64,000 nt of DNA. Origin: Syncephalis plumigaleata. Lineage: Eukaryota; Zoopagomycota; Zoopagomycetes; Zoopagales; Piptocephalidaceae. A program made the position numbers and the translations under genes. The stretch covers positions 806,001 to 870,000 of the forward strand of contig JAIXMF010000007.1 of assembly GCA_025201365.1 (NCBI GenBank). The letters run 5' to 3'. How positions within the stretch are numbered: position 1 is the stretch's first letter; every line of letters starts with the position of its first letter. Shown piece after piece: positions 1-13,457 of the stretch. The notes under the pieces are model-generated. The model was not told the origin of the DNA, did no database searches, and was given only the letters and a program-made list of their open reading frames with translations.

Positions 1-688
1 ATACGGATCAGCGCGTAATAGAACATTTATAGTTATTTTTATGTACATTACATACTCTTGTCCACTTCATTAATCTGTAATCTATTCGAGTAATTTAGTA
101 ATATCCATTACATTACAAACATTATTGCTCTTATTTCTATGTAGCATGATCAAATAATCATACAAAATAAATTATAAACATGCACTTAATGTGATCAGAT
201 TAGATGGAACTTGTGACTTACACCATCATCTTCATTTCTTTTATCAAATTACAGCATAGATGTTTACAAATAACATTGATAATTGATTACAAGCATGTAG
301 TAATCGCAATATGATTTATTTAATACATACATACATTCAAGTAACAAAAAGTAAAAACAAAATTGTATAAGGCCAATGTAGTATTATTGAATTAACACAT
401 ATACAATTGTTGCAATCATTTATTAACGCATGAATTTGCTAAAATATAGTAATAAAATCGATAACATTGTAAATCATGTATAAAATGACAATTAATCTTA
501 CATGATCATTGTCGAATGAATAAAAGAAACTGAAATACGCAATAAACGGTAATAGTTGAATTGATTGATTGATTGATTGATGAGTGGTGAGTGAAGTGTG
601 TGATGAACATACAGTTCAAGTGGTAACAACCACTACCACAACAACACTACCACTACCTGAATACACTTAATGGCTTGCTTCTAGTTGA
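1..688. other. AT-rich intergenic / 3' flank
   Basis: No supportable gene is seen. The stretch is AT-rich with frequent stops in all frames and lies downstream of the minus-strand Rho GEF stop codon. A short TTGA tandem run occurs at about 556-581. Confidence 0.6.
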
Positions 689-3600
689 CTACATGTTCGA
701 CGATGTTCCTTGTATTTGTGGATTGCGCGTCAGTTTAAATACGTGCTGGTAGTCGTTACGTCCCGTGGTCACACAGTGTATCGACTCTGAGTGTGTGCTA
801 AGACTGCGCAGTGTGCCGGTCGGTATGATCTGCTCTAGTTCACCCGTAACAACATGACGAACCTCGATGAACTTGGAATCGAATGCAAGTATATACGGGT
901 AATTAATGGCTAGTAATACACGAGATGATTAGTTATAGTGAATCGTGATATCGCATTGTAGGCAACTTACCAAATGCCGACGGCTCACCCTCCCATGTTA
1001 CAAGCCAGTTGGGTCGTGAACGACGACCATTCTTGTTGACAAAGAATGCGAATTCATCGTAGCATAGCAAGAAATCGCCATTACGTATACGGAATATGGC
1101 AATAGGTCGAGCACTTTCACGTCGTAGCACAAAGTTCAATGCTTCATCGGCAGGATCCAATAATCCGAGTGTATTAAGTGTTTCCAGATCTACAACCTCA
1201 AATCCCTTATTACACCCGACACATAATTTTGTTTTCAAGAAATGAATAGATGAAGATTCCGTAGGTATATAAAATTCCTATAGATTGATTCATATACATT
1301 AAAATCAATAGGTTAAATAGATCATAATTACTTACTCGGTATACTTTCATCGTCTCATTATTACGTAAAATCATACCCAATGATTTTTTCTTATTGTTCA
1401 TTGCAGATACCGGCTCCAGTGTATTAATGGTGGAATAAAGTGCAGCTGACTTCACCACGCACACCAAAGTGCGGTTCATACAAACACCAACTTTGAAGAA
1501 TGACACATGTGACTTGATCTTACGACCGCTTCGCTTTGTTGTTGACGATTCAATAGGCATTAGGCAATCCATGGGATATGAGGTAAGCGTGCGATTTTTA
1601 TCTATACAATAACATTAGTATTGTTGTATCGAATGATGATGCTAACAATCTACTTACCATGTAATATTAGCACCATATTGTAATCTTCGAGTATTTCGAT
1701 CTTATGCACTTTGTCCAGGTCTAATGTCTTGGCCATAGTGTCAGGATGTGCCTCCATTCCTACATAGACACCATCATCTGTTCCTATTACGAGTTTGCGA
1801 CCTTGATCTAAATAAATAGATAGATTGTTAATACCTTGTTATGACAATCACTCAATTAACTTACTGAATACAGCAGAGCAGTTAACACGCGATGTTTTGT
1901 GGAAGTGGCGATCCGATAGTGTCACTATGTTAAATATTTGTCGTGATCGAACCACTACTTCACGCTGAGCCTCGATCTTCTCGCGCCATTGCCAACGCTC
2001 TGCTTGTGATGATGCATACAATACAACTTCCATACCATTGCGACCAAGATGCGTAAGCGTAATAGGGAATCCGGCTTTTGTAGCATCAGTTCCGCGAGTA
2101 GTAGTTGCAGAGGAAGTAGATGTTGGTACTGGGGCAGATGACATTGTTCCTCCATTGATGCCTTTTGTGCCGGAAAATATAGAACTAGTACGACGGGCTG
2201 TTTGACGTAATGCGGGCTCATCTGCAATTGTTAATGACAACATTTCTAGTGGAATAGGTCGCTTGTGTACTTTATAGCCTCCACCATCCTTGGGTTTACG
2301 TCGTTTAGCCAGTAGTAGATAGTGGTCAAATAGGAATACCGTCACTTCTACTTGTTCCACATTGGCCCGTTTCTTCAGTGTGCCCTCTCGGATGAGTTGA
2401 CGTTCCGGGTTTAATAATGCCAATTCCTGAAGATCACTAGGACTACAAAGCAACTCGTCATTCAGCTTGGTTAACCGGATACGCGTGTCGGCACGACCTG
2501 CTTCAGAGTTGATATTCCTCAGTAGCACGCGGATCTTCTCGATGGCCAACGCCAAATCCTCTCTGTCCGGATGTCCTTCAGGCGATGCTTTTATCGCTGC
2601 CTCAAGTAGAAGCGGGTATCGAGCAAGTCGCGTTGTAGGTCGTGCGAGGAAACTCTGGATCGGCAGTTTACGTGATTCTGGCATACGCTCCCGTTGCTCC
2701 AGCCATCGTGGCAACTCGTGGTACTTCTGGGTTGCCGTATCCAAATGATGCTTACCATATGGCTGGTGTGCGCCATACGACACGAATGGTTCAAAGTTGT
2801 CCACGTGTGCAAGGAAGATGTCACCGATTCGCTCAACAACCGCCTTTTCTTCCTGTCGCTTTAGCAATGCCTGCGACAACGGCGTGCTGATTTGACGAAT
2901 GACCGACACATTGTGGAACACCTGTGTAATAAAATCCTCAAGCTCTGCAGGATCCCAAATGATATTTGCATAGCGAAGTGGCTCCATGTAAAGACGTTCG
3001 AGAATCTCCAGATCATCGACGAAATCCTTTTCGGTGTAAATAATCTCATAAATAATCTCCTGTCGCTTCTGCTCCTCCTTTGGCACCGAGTCGGAAATCT
3101 CTTTCGGTACCGATTCAATCCATAGCGTTTGTTTCCTCTCTCCATTTAATCCGGATCGACTACTGGTACGCTTCAATCCAGTGGCAAGTTGCATCTTAAG
3201 TCTGGCCTGCTGTTCCAATCGGCGTGGACATGATATACTGTAGCATAGGGTTTCACGCGTACATGTAGGCGAATAACAATCAGCTAGCAATGTGAATACG
3301 CCATTGGGTAATGCACTCGGTGCTAGATCTATCGATTCTGACTCGGATGTCGTAATTGGCAATGGACTATCCGCGTAATTCTTGTCGTTTGAATAGCCAT
3401 CATCCATACTGTAAGGTGATTGTGTATTATCATGGCCATCTCCTAGCATGCTCCTGGTGACTGCATCTTCGCGGAACTGATAGATTTCATTTGGATTATC
3501 GCGTAGTCGGTGATCATACGTTACATCATGGAAAAAGCGTTGCGCATCTAATGCACGACCAAGAAGTAGTGCAAGATTACGATCGCTCGTCTTAATGATA

Positions 3601-5181
3601 AAGCACAAAACATCCACAGCATCTCGACCGTTGAAGCTAGTCTTGTATTCCAACGAATCTTTGTAATGTGTTTGCAACGTAACCCGCATACGGAATGCAT
3701 CGGCTACTCTTGACAATAAGGCTGGATATACAATGGGTATTTTACGCGAACTTGCTCCTGTTGAACTCGACTGATAAAAACCGTTGCTATTACCATTTCC
3801 GAAGAATCCACCCGACAGCGGACTAATTGCCCTTGGGACCGGTGACATATTAAGCGAAGAAAGCGAGTTGCATCGATATTCACTGGCTGCTCGGCTTCTT
3901 ACCACGGCTGCAGGTCCCGCCTGTGCCATTGGCCTACCGCCCATTAATGACGGAGACGGGAAGTCATGTCCTCCATCTGATACACTACGCGAATGAGTAG
4001 GACTAATGTTTAGATGCATATCAAGTGGCGGTGCTAATACTCATATGTTAGCAATTATTATCGCTGTTATTATCATATTATGATAAGATTAGCTTACGTT
4101 TTTGTATTGCACCCCGTTGAGATGATGCATGATGTATTTTTGCGATATTAGTCGTATGACTATCATGTCTAGTTGATTCTAATGTATTATTGGAATAACC
4201 GCCACTTTGGAAGTTAGCATTGTTGGAGTACTGCATGAATATGTCAGCAGGCAATTCCAATGGCGATTCCATAACAGTCGGTTCCTCTCCTACGGCCAAA
4301 CGTTGTGAATTATCATTGTCGTTGGAATACATATAAGACTGGAAAAAGCTACCATTACTGCTCATGGATTGTGTTGACGATGACGTTGTTATTTGTGTTA
4401 GTTCATGTTTTGGCGGTGGATCGGCAGGAACAATTTGTATCTGCATTTTTGCGCCATTATCGCCACCAATATTACTATTGGTATTAGTGTTGCTATTAGT
4501 ATTAATGTTTTCAAATGAGAATTCTGGTAATTTCAAGTCCTCAGGCAATATTGATAGTTCCACGGTCGGTGGACGCTCGCTTGTCGATGAGTTGAGACGC
4601 GCGACGGATGAGTGAGTCAAGCTACGAGGGTTGTCGCTACTATATCGATGGGTGGATTCGGAGCTATGGGATGCTGTGAGTGAGTCCGCGGTACTCGTGT
4701 GACTTGCTGCTGCTTTAGCATGGAAAAAGCTCGGTGCCGCCTGAATAATGGACTGTGTATTTGGATTATTCTTACGCTGTCCCGGTTGGGGTAAAGGTCG
4801 ACTGGAATGCGATATTTTCTTCAGTTGCCCAAAGTCCGGTAGTGAAGCGCCACTATGCTGAAGTCGGGAAGTTGACATATTCCTCGAGGGAACATAGGCA
4901 TGATTATAAGCGGTAGTGACACTTGGATCTGATGGTCGTCTTGAATGTGGATCCTGACTAACTCGATGAACTGAATGAGCGCGATAGGCACTCGTGGCAT
5001 TTGCTTCGTTGTTGTAATAAGCCTGGGATGCATACTCTACAGGATATCCATGCTGATCGTTTGTTGATGCTGATGAATTAGCACGCGATCGATATTGCTC
5101 TGCGTTGTAATTGGAACTGCCATTCGCTCCATTGGCTGATGACACATAATGCGGCGGTTGTGATGATGGATAGCCTGACAT
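689..5181 (-). CDS. Rho1 GDP/GTP exchange factor, Rom2/Rgf type (DEP-DH-PH-CNH)
   Basis: Activates Rho1-type GTPases for cell-wall integrity signalling at the plasma membrane (family knowledge). Six exons join cleanly, giving about 1,400 residues. Exon 1 (5181 down to about 4098) encodes a Ser/Asn/Thr-rich disordered N-terminus starting MSGYPSSQPP. Exon 2 carries a DEP domain (about residues 460-545), the DH domain (about 680-870, beginning EEQKRQEIIYEIIYTEKDF) and a PH domain (about 895-1055, LFDHYLLLAKRRK ... AERWQWREKI). The last four exons make a CNH domain, with KLVIGTDDGVYVG, SHVSFFKVGVC and the very conserved PYILAFDSKFIEVRHVVTGE near the C-terminus. All junctions are GT-AG with in-phase joins. 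The stop is at 689-691. Domain order matches the fungal Rom1/2 and Rgf1-3 families; which paralogue it is cannot be told. Confidence 0.95.
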
Positions 5182-7257
5182 TGTTACTGTGTCGGTGTAG
5201 AGTCAACTGTATCTATCTATCTCTCATACAAAAAACAATGCTATAATTACGCGCTGTTTGCTAAAAGCATGCGCCACAACAACCAACTACTGATGTTGCT
5301 TGCACTGATGCAGCTAGACTGATACTATAAATCGGTCTGTTCAGATATATTCGTTTTTGCCTACACGTATCTAATACAACAAATGTTAATATCATATATC
5401 ACTGGCTATTACATAAGCAGTCAAGAAGTTATGACTTGTGTCCATGTATATAGACATTAACTGGTTAATATCGACGACACTTACCAGTTGACTATTAGGC
5501 TCATTCAAGGCTCACTCGTGTCCTATCGTCGAGTACAAATTCTATAATGATGATGGACATGATGCATTGATTAGTTGTTGTTGTTGTTGTTGTGTTGTTT
5601 GAAGATAAGATGATGCCTGATGTGTCGAATCACATTGAAACAAACAAGCATGGAGGTGGTAAGGCGTGCACGTGCTACTATGCTTATTGTAGCTGTTTCG
5701 ATATGTATTATGCCAATAGACTTGATAGAACCGTGTAGTCTAGATATACCAATAAGCGGTATACTACAGCATAGTTCGCTGTGCCACTCCTGCATCTAGA
5801 GCAGGGCAGAGCAGAGTATAGCAGTATTCAACTGCTGCGTGGAGACACGCTTCATATCACCGCGCATCGATTGAGTGCACTCGAAACACGGCCCTTTGCC
5901 ATACTGCAACTATCACAGCGGACCTCTGTACATGCTATATCCCAGTCCAATACACTCGCTGTCTATTTCCTGCCACTAAAGCACGCACACCTACTGAGCA
6001 GCTTACCTTTTCTAAACGGATAAATTAGTCACAGACACGCACTAGACCCGCGGTAGAGTAAAATAACAGCAACTGTAGCTATAACAACAATAACAACAAC
6101 AATACCAACAAATAGGGCCTATAGCCTAAATGCAGTAGGAGAGAACAAAGGAAAGCGGAAAAGTAAGGTGGCGGTGATAGTAGTAATAAAGATGAGACAA
6201 GTAAAACGTTCGAACAAAGAAGACAATTAATAGTGTCGGTAAAAGAAAGAGATTTGTGTGGGTGTGGGTGTGTGCGAGAGTGTAAGTGTGATTAATGAAA
6301 TAGTTGGTTTGAAAGCGCAAAGGGGCAAAGAAAGGCGGTAGTAAGTAGTGCGTACTTTGACCAGCGCAATAATGCTATCTAAAAAGTACCGGGCCAAGGA
6401 GGCTGAAGTAGCACGTTGGTTTCGCTATGGCTTACCCGCAATACACCACGATTAGTAGCTACGTTTGAATAAAAAGTGGTTGCGCAGTTATAGCTACTGC
6501 TTGTGCAATTACAACGTGTGGACACACCGCACACCACACGAAAGAAAACGTGATAAAAGGTAAGGTCGAGAGAGCGAGAGAGAGAGAGAGGTGGAAGAGA
6601 AAGCGGTAGACGAGAGGAAGCAACAACTAGTGAGATGTAAAGGTATTCCAATGCTTTGTTGAACGAGAAGTAAAAGAAAGGTGGTAAATGCTCTGGAAAG
6701 ACGAGTCAATAGTCGTATTTGTAGCAATCGTATATTGACGAAGTAGGCACAAGCAGAAAGCAATAGTAGAAGGAAAAAAAGGTCGAATACAAAAGGGCTA
6801 ATAAGTCGGTGTGTGGATGCGTGAATGATGGTGTGTGTGCGTGTGTGTGGATGAATGTGTGTGGTTAAATGAATGAATGAATGAATGTGGATATGACAAG
6901 CAATAGAAGGGTAGGTGGGTGTGTGAATTTCCTTCAATGTACGCATTGATATTGTCCTTTAAAGAACGATTATCATATGGTTTAGCCAAGTATACAATGC
7001 AATGTTCTTTGTATTCTTATTATAATTATAGAATGAAACAGGTTAGCTAGACGATAAAGAGGCGAATACCAAGCAAACAAGTAAGCAAGTAAGCAAGTAA
7101 GCAGATAGTAGTAGTAGTAGTAGTAGTAAGAGATAGGCAGTCGGTGTTAAGCTAAATTAAATATAGATTAAATCATTCTAATAAACTGTCGACGCTTTAC
7201 GAGTTGACTATTCTTTTCCATCATCTACATATTCCGTCATTATCTCTTAGTTGTAGT
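5182..7257. other. Divergent intergenic region rich in microsatellites
   Basis: Two kilobases between the divergently transcribed GEF and dynactin genes, so it must hold both promoters and leaders. It is full of simple repeats: GTT at about 5573-5599, GT-rich at about 6255-6285, GA at about 6566-6592, GT-rich at about 6828-6863, AATG at about 6867-6888, AAGC/AAGT at about 7073-7101 and TAG at about 7106-7128. Long open frames inside it are compositional. One 27-codon open frame at 6372-6455 is noted under findings. Confidence 0.6.
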
Positions 7258-8339
7258 ATGGCTGTCTCTGAAATTGCATCTGCTGCTGATACAACCACGT
7301 CAGACATGGCAGTAACTGCTAATACTACTACCGTGTCGAACTCATCTCAGTCAACGCATAGTGCTGTGGATGTAGCTATTCTGGCTCAGCGTCTACGTCA
7401 GCTTGAGTATCGTTTATTGGCACGCGACACAAATACGGGATTGGCACCGTTAGCTGATGAGGCACCAGAACCTGCTAAAGTCATAGTGAATACGGGGCTA
7501 TTGATGTCGACGGACGAGGATGTACACGCCTCTAATAAAGAAGAGCATGAGCAGAGTGACGAGAAAGCGGATAATGCTGAAACGGCAACTTCCGATGATG
7601 CTACCGCAAAAGATTTAGTGGCACGTTTAGTAGCAGTTCGTAAGCATATCAAGAGTCAATTGGAGCATCGTCAAGCAATCGTTGATCTTTGGAAGAGATG
7701 TTAGTAGTAATAATAGATCGGTTGATGGCATCTCCGTATACTTATACTTGATGATTAGATGAGATATGTCGACCTTTACTAACTGAGCCTATTGCCAACA
7801 ATGTATCAGAGGATAATGCTGATAGTGAAGAGGTTAAGCGGGAAGTGAAGATGCAATTCGAGAATAGCGCTCTTTCTTTAGATGCACGAATCCAGCTTTT
7901 AATGGAAACATCGGATGATTGGATGCGAACAGTAGCACTACTAGAGGAGGCATCCACTAAGCAAGTCTGTATTAGTCCTAGTGAATTCCAACGTAAGTAA
8001 CTATAATTGATACGGGATGAATAGATAACTAATGCGTTATATATGCATATGAATATATAGATATAAGTGCATTGATTCCTCAGTTGAAATCCGTTTCTAC
8101 AGCAAATGGTGCTTTAATCGAACAAAGCAAACAATTAGATGGTAGATTGGATCAATTACTAGCCGAATACAATGATACAGTATCCTTTATATGAATTATG
8201 TAATAGATAGATAGATAGTACATTGTTATTTCTTAACCAAATTGATTAGATTCATACGCTATCGCAACTATTTCTCCATTGGAATCAAATGCTCGACGAC
8301 CTAGAGACGCGTGTATGTATTGCTGAGCGAAGAGCTTGA
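7258..8339 (+). CDS. DCTN3: Dynactin subunit 3 (p24) homologue
   Basis: p24 is a shoulder subunit of dynactin, the cofactor of cytoplasmic dynein. Three exons encode a protein of about 275 residues starting MAVSEIAS; an upstream in-frame TTG at 7204 is not a plausible start. A coiled-coil start (LAQRLRQLEYRLLARD) is followed by an acidic insert. The C-terminal half carries the family's helical pattern: EYNDTIHTLSQLFLHWNQML followed by DDLETR closely parallels the human p24 segment EEYNKTTMLLSKQFVQW. Introns begin GTTAGT and GTAAGT; the last donor is the weaker GTATCC (...AATGATACA|GTATCC), joined in phase to an acceptor ending GATTAG. The gene is identified by this pattern rather than a single motif, as p24 is poorly conserved. 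Confidence 0.7.
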
Positions 8340-8792
8340 ATGATTGAATTTGTTAATAAATAAGTGAATCATTATTAATATCTACATGTTCATTTAAAAA
8401 GAATTCGCGAGTGCGTCTGTGTGTCATTTGATCAAATTCTCAGTAAAATGATATCCTGCCCTCTCAAAGCATTTGGCACGATTACTCCAAAGCCTTCTCC
8501 TTTTTCCCATTCATTTATTTGGTCATCCTAACCATACATATCGTTACATAACTGCGATAACTAGCGCGATTCTACAGTTGGCAATAAATCATCTCAGCTG
8601 TACTCGTTCTTGCTTCTTTATTGTATGCGTTGGCAAATAAGGGCACTGAAACAGTAAAGCTTTTTTGATCATTCAGATAAAACACGATTCTTATTATAGT
8701 TTGCTTTCCTATCTTTCAAGTACGAAAGTGTAGACACACGCCGGTCTATCACTAATACACGGTACTGAACAAGGGCGCGTAGTTCGATAACC
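8340..8792. other. Intergenic: DCTN3 3' flank and PAT1 promoter/leader
   Basis: No gene seen. Holds the 3' flank of the dynactin gene and the promoter and leader of the Pat1 gene starting at 8793. Confidence 0.55.
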
Positions 8793-11700
8793 ATGTCGTT
8801 CTTTGGCTTTGACACGGCGCTACCCACTTCTCTTAAGGAGGAGCGACGACGACCCGGTCAACCTGGCAAACTTGGAGAACATCAATCCCTCCAGTCCGAC
8901 TACGTATCCAGTGGAATTGATGGCGATCTAGGCGGTGAACTGATTGAATCATTGGACGAACTGAACGACGAGACATTTGGTGGTGTTAGTGGCGATGGCA
9001 ACGACGCTACTGCTGGTGCTGTAGGTTAGTATGCATTGAATACGATAGCATTATACGGAATGTAATACTAAACTGAATGCCATCACATTGTGTTAGATAA
9101 CAATTTTGACTATGCTAGTAGTACAATGAGAGCAGCGGAATTGCTAGAGAAAGAGCAACGTATGCATGGATTCCAACCGCAACATGATATAGGAGGTAAT
9201 CAGTAAAGATTAAAGAGTAATACACGTCATCATTGATATTCATCATTATTTGATAGTGGATAAGCGTTCTAGTAATCAGCACGGCTCCTATCGTGAGCCA
9301 TCCAATGGATCACGCTTTGATCTAGATGACATGCTGGCTAGAGGTGAGTGGTATATAGTTTATAGTATTTACTTAATAAATCATTAATATTTCCTATAAA
9401 TACCTATAATACTATTAGATACAGCCACTTTGACATTAGGTGAGTAATAACAATAACAATGTAACAGCAATCGTAATATTAATATGTCATTCTATAGATT
9501 ATCAAGATTTGATGCCAAGTAGCTCGTCAAAACGTCCTGCCTATGCAGCACTATGGGATGATGCGCCTAGGAATCAGTCACCCGGTCCATCTGTTCCCAT
9601 TTCACCTCGCTCGTCTGCCGTGAATAATGCCGCCATGCTTGAGGTAAATAGTGCGACATCATCTATAGTAATAATAATGTATTGACATGTATTGCATTTA
9701 TCCTATACAGTCAAACGCACGAGTTGGTAATATTTGGAGTACCGGTTCGGATGGTGGAGGACAGCGTCAAGGAGGTAAATTAATAGAAAGTGACCAGTGT
9801 CATTAGTATGCCACTAATATCTACAATTGATATGTTGACAGATGTACCAAATCCGCAACTAACTACTTGGGGAACACCTACCATGCCAGCTGGTGTCCCA
9901 CCCATGGAGCAGCAGTCGTATAATGCAGCAGGTCTACCTATGAATCAAGTGCCGCAGCCACATATGCATATGCATCAAACGACCGCCCCATCCGTGCCAC
10001 GTGTCGCATCGCAAACGAAACCGCTCTCCCTGCAAGATATCGAGGCAGAATTGCTAAGGAATGCGCAAACAGGCAACAGTATGGCCATGAATCAGATGCA
10101 TGCCACGAATGTAAACATGCTATTCAACATGCCATCACTAATGCCGCAACCGCATGCTTCTGGCACACGTAACACGCTTAGTGTTGCAGAATTAGAGGCA
10201 GCGATGAAGCAGTCGATAACTCAGACTGCGGCCATGCAAGGTGGTGTATTCGGTGCAACTGCAGCTAATGCAGCATCCATGCCAACTGATGCACCCGTAT
10301 CAAACGCAGATCAAATGCGTATTGAGCAGCGTAATGCCATACGTGAAGCTAAACTGGCTGCAATGGTATGTGTATATCCGCTTTACACCTATAATGAATG
10401 CTAGATTACTCGATCGCTAATGAATGACCATGTAATGACAGGCAAAATACAATGGTTTAATGACGCAAGGAGACAAGGAGTATGTGCATAAAGTGCAATT
10501 GCTCAATTGGTTCATCAAGATCCATCAGCCGATGACTTTTACTGTCGTATGTATACGGCGGTACGTGGTCGCGCGGCAGCTACTGCACCAGAGATTGCTT
10601 CACGCGACCGTGGCACCGGCCGTAATCGACGTGAAACGGGTATTCAACGAATGCAACAACAGATTCAACGTATCGTGAATGATGCTAAGAAACGACCAAA
10701 AGCCACACAAGGTAAGCATGACTACTTTTTATTTACAATTAAAGAAATATAACTAATTTATATATATGTTTGTAGTGTCCCTTGAAGGTGCTCTCGGTAA
10801 AATTGCTGTCACATCAGTGCGCAATCCTAAACAATCGTTGCAAATTGAAACGCCCGCCAAGTCAACGGATGCCAAACCAAGTGACTCGCCCACCCAGTCA
10901 CGCGCTTCGGGTATTATGAATGTACGTTAACCGCTTACACTCGTCCCTTTGATCATTACTAAACTAGTCAGTTTATATTAGTCACCGGCACTTCACAAGA
11001 ATGATCGTCGTAAAGTGATGCAAATGGTAGAGGCAGTCTACGAGCAAGTATTGGCACTTGAAGAACTTGTACGTCAACAAGCGAAATTACCACAAAATGC
11101 ATCGGATGATGAAGAATCCAGTGAAATCATCGAGAAATGGTATGTATCCTATTGATAGATAGATGAGTGCACGTCATCACTTAGTATTATAGTATATATA
11201 TATATTTGTTTGTTAACACGACGCTAATCCATATCCATATTCATATTATAGGCATCAAGAATATTCTACCCATACGGCGAAACTATGGTCCGAATTATAT
11301 GTCAGCGAACCTTTGGGTACTAGGTAAGATTGGAATAGAAGAAAGTAAGGATTACATTAATAATCTATCATTATGTTGTTATAGCTTCCCTCATCCATTC
11401 ATTGGTTTACTTTCCCTAGGCAAGGGCAAGAAGGTACTGCCGCGTGTATTGCGGCACTGTACACCCGATCAGACATTGTCTATACTTACCGTCCTATTCG
11501 CTTGTATGGATCAAGTGGATGCCGTACGATTAGGCGTGCAAGCTACTCACGGTGTGGCTACCCTTTCATCTCATGCCTTGGAACAGATCGATCTATTCCA
11601 CAATCATAGTATCCCACCATTACTGGTATTCCTATCGGATACACCAATGCGAGTTATTATCGCACTATTGTCGTTGTTGATAGAACGTGTCAATATTGCC

Positions 11701-12318
11701 TGGGTGGCTCGTAGTAAAGTAAGTAATCGTGGAATAATCGTAGTAGTAATAGCAGTAACTAATTAGCAGCAATAATGATCGACTATTTTATTATAGACGG
11801 GTCTTGCTTTCCTTACCATGTTTTTAAGTAGAGCAGAGATTATCTGTCAGAATGCTAGTACCATGCCTAATTTCGTCACACCTGATGAAATACGCCAATG
11901 GTAAGTTGAATAATAATTGTAATCATCATTATAATCATATATTCATCTATGTGAATAGGAAAGAGTTGTATCTACGTTTATTCAGCTTATTGCAAGGTAG
12001 TTTCGCTTCACTCTTCCCTGTGAATGACCTGGATGACGGTCATGTATGGCAATTCTTGGCTGCCATCGCTGTGGGTGCTAATATCGATCAGCAACACATT
12101 TTGGTAACTGAAGTCAGGTAAGTAATAATAAGAGAATAGGTTACTAGATAATAATACTGATACAATTATTACTATTCAGAGAGCGTGTATTGGAAAATGT
12201 ATCAGCTGCCATGTCAGGCCAGTTACCAGCTGATCAGGCAACCCTTCGTATCGCTAATGTCAATCTATTCTTGCATGCCTTGGGATTGGATGCCTCGCAA
12301 GTTGCACCCATGCGTTAA
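8793..12318 (+). CDS. PAT1: Pat1 mRNA decapping activator / P-body protein
   Basis: Pat1 bridges deadenylated mRNA, the Lsm1-7 ring and the decapping enzyme in cytoplasmic P-bodies. About 15 exons give roughly 840 residues. The N-terminus MSFFGFDTALP and the later LNDETFGG match the Dhh1-binding start of yeast Pat1. A Pro/Met/Gln-rich middle follows (exon about 9841-10366). The conserved core then begins YNGLMTQGDKEYVHKVQLAQ and continues QDPSADDFYCRMYTAVRGR (about 10450-10570), followed by the GIQRMQQQIQRIV helix and LEGALGKIAVTSVRNPKQ. The C-terminal alpha-helical domain contains GKGKKVLPRVLRH and HVWQFLAAIAVGA, and the protein ends DASQVAPMR. It includes a 21-base microexon at 9419-9439. 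All splice joins I tested keep frame. Confidence 0.93.
9419..9439 (+). other. 21-base microexon of PAT1
   Basis: Flanked by ACTATTAG and GTGAGT. Joining phase-1 to phase-1 gives MLARDTATLTLDYQDLMP across the three exons, keeping the frame. Confidence 0.75.
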
Positions 12319-12577
12319 TCTTGATGCAACTCTAATCGATACAAGATTTATTCAGCTTATTTGAGAAAGAAAGAAGAGGAAACGAGCTTATATTCTTGTT
12401 GATGATATATGAATACGATGTGTATTTGGTAGAACATCATCTACTAAATGACAGCTATTCATAATAATAATAATGACAATGACAATGACAATGTCATGAA
12501 TATATACGCATTATATGAATGAATGATGCTGAAAATAATAAAGTATTTTGAATTAATATAATTTATAATGGTAGTAA
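12319..12577. other. Convergent 3' flanks of PAT1 and PKR1
   Basis: No coding signal. AT-rich with an AATAATAAAG-type polyadenylation motif near 12535, lying between two convergent genes. Confidence 0.5.
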
Positions 12578-13457
12578 TTATGATGTGGTTATTGTAGGTT
12601 CTACTATTTCTGACTTTTCTTTATCTTCTTGTACCAATTCATCAAATGCTTCTTCACGTTCTACCGCTGACCATTCTTCCTCATCATCATCGTCATCATC
12701 ATCGGGTAGTGGTACTGATGCTGCATCTGTTATACCTTTATCGGTATCAGTTGATTCCTGCTTGTCTAATTTAGTGTTTGCTGACTCTGATGATTCTAGC
12801 TTGGATTTTATATCTGTTTCTGTCGTATAAGCCGTATTAGCAGTAGTATTGTTATATTGAGTGGTTGGGGTAGATTCCTTTGGGGCAAGATCTTCTTGGT
12901 TTGTAGTCAATGCTGATGTTTCTTCATTGGTTGACTCAGTTGAATCATTGTTAGTGTTGGCTGCATTGGCTGCTCGAACCACGGCTAGTTCGTGTACAAA
13001 CCTACCATATCACAATAGGTGTATTACGAATAAGTTAATAAATTAGTTTCAAATCATATAGGATACAATAATCATCCTACCATTGTATACTAGCAAATAG
13101 ACCACCTGCAATTAATAATAAAGCCAATACATGTCCATTACCTCCTGTAGCGAATAAGAGGAATAATAGTGATAGGAATAGAGCGATAAAAGATACGTTC
13201 ATAGCGAGTAATAGTTGAGAATTAGCACCTGGTGTAAATATAGAAGACCATAAACCATGAACGAATTGCTCCCATCCTGCCGCGGGTGTCTCGTTCGTAT
13301 GTTCCGCGTTGTCTTCACTGCCGACTGAAGGAGTAGAGTCTGTTGCTACTGTGTCGGCAGTCTGCTCTGTAGCAGTAGTGATGGTTCGTTGGCGAAGACC
13401 ACTCTCATTACCAACAGCATCTGACGCAGATGACAAAGACGTGCTAGCCACTTCCAT
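12578..13457 (-). CDS. PKR1: V-ATPase assembly factor Pkr1
   Basis: Pkr1 is an endoplasmic-reticulum membrane protein needed to assemble the V0 sector of the vacuolar proton ATPase. Two exons, about 260 residues. A Ser/Thr-rich N-terminal tail of about 55 residues is followed by the family core FVHGLWSSIFTPGANSQLLL, two hydrophobic segments (VSFIALFLSLLFLLFA and HVLALLLIAGGLFASIQW) and FVHELAVVRAAN, corresponding to the yeast pattern of an SIFTPG motif, two membrane spans and a W-F-ELE turn. The intron falls in the IQW|FVHEL tryptophan codon (GTAGGATG ... GGTAG). The C-terminus is an acidic Asp/Glu tail ending PTITTS, much longer than the yeast tail. Confidence 0.9.

Noticed and set aside
6509-6946. 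145-codon minus-strand frame
   Set aside because: Translates GT, GA and AATG microsatellites into His/Thr and Ser/Leu runs; not a gene.
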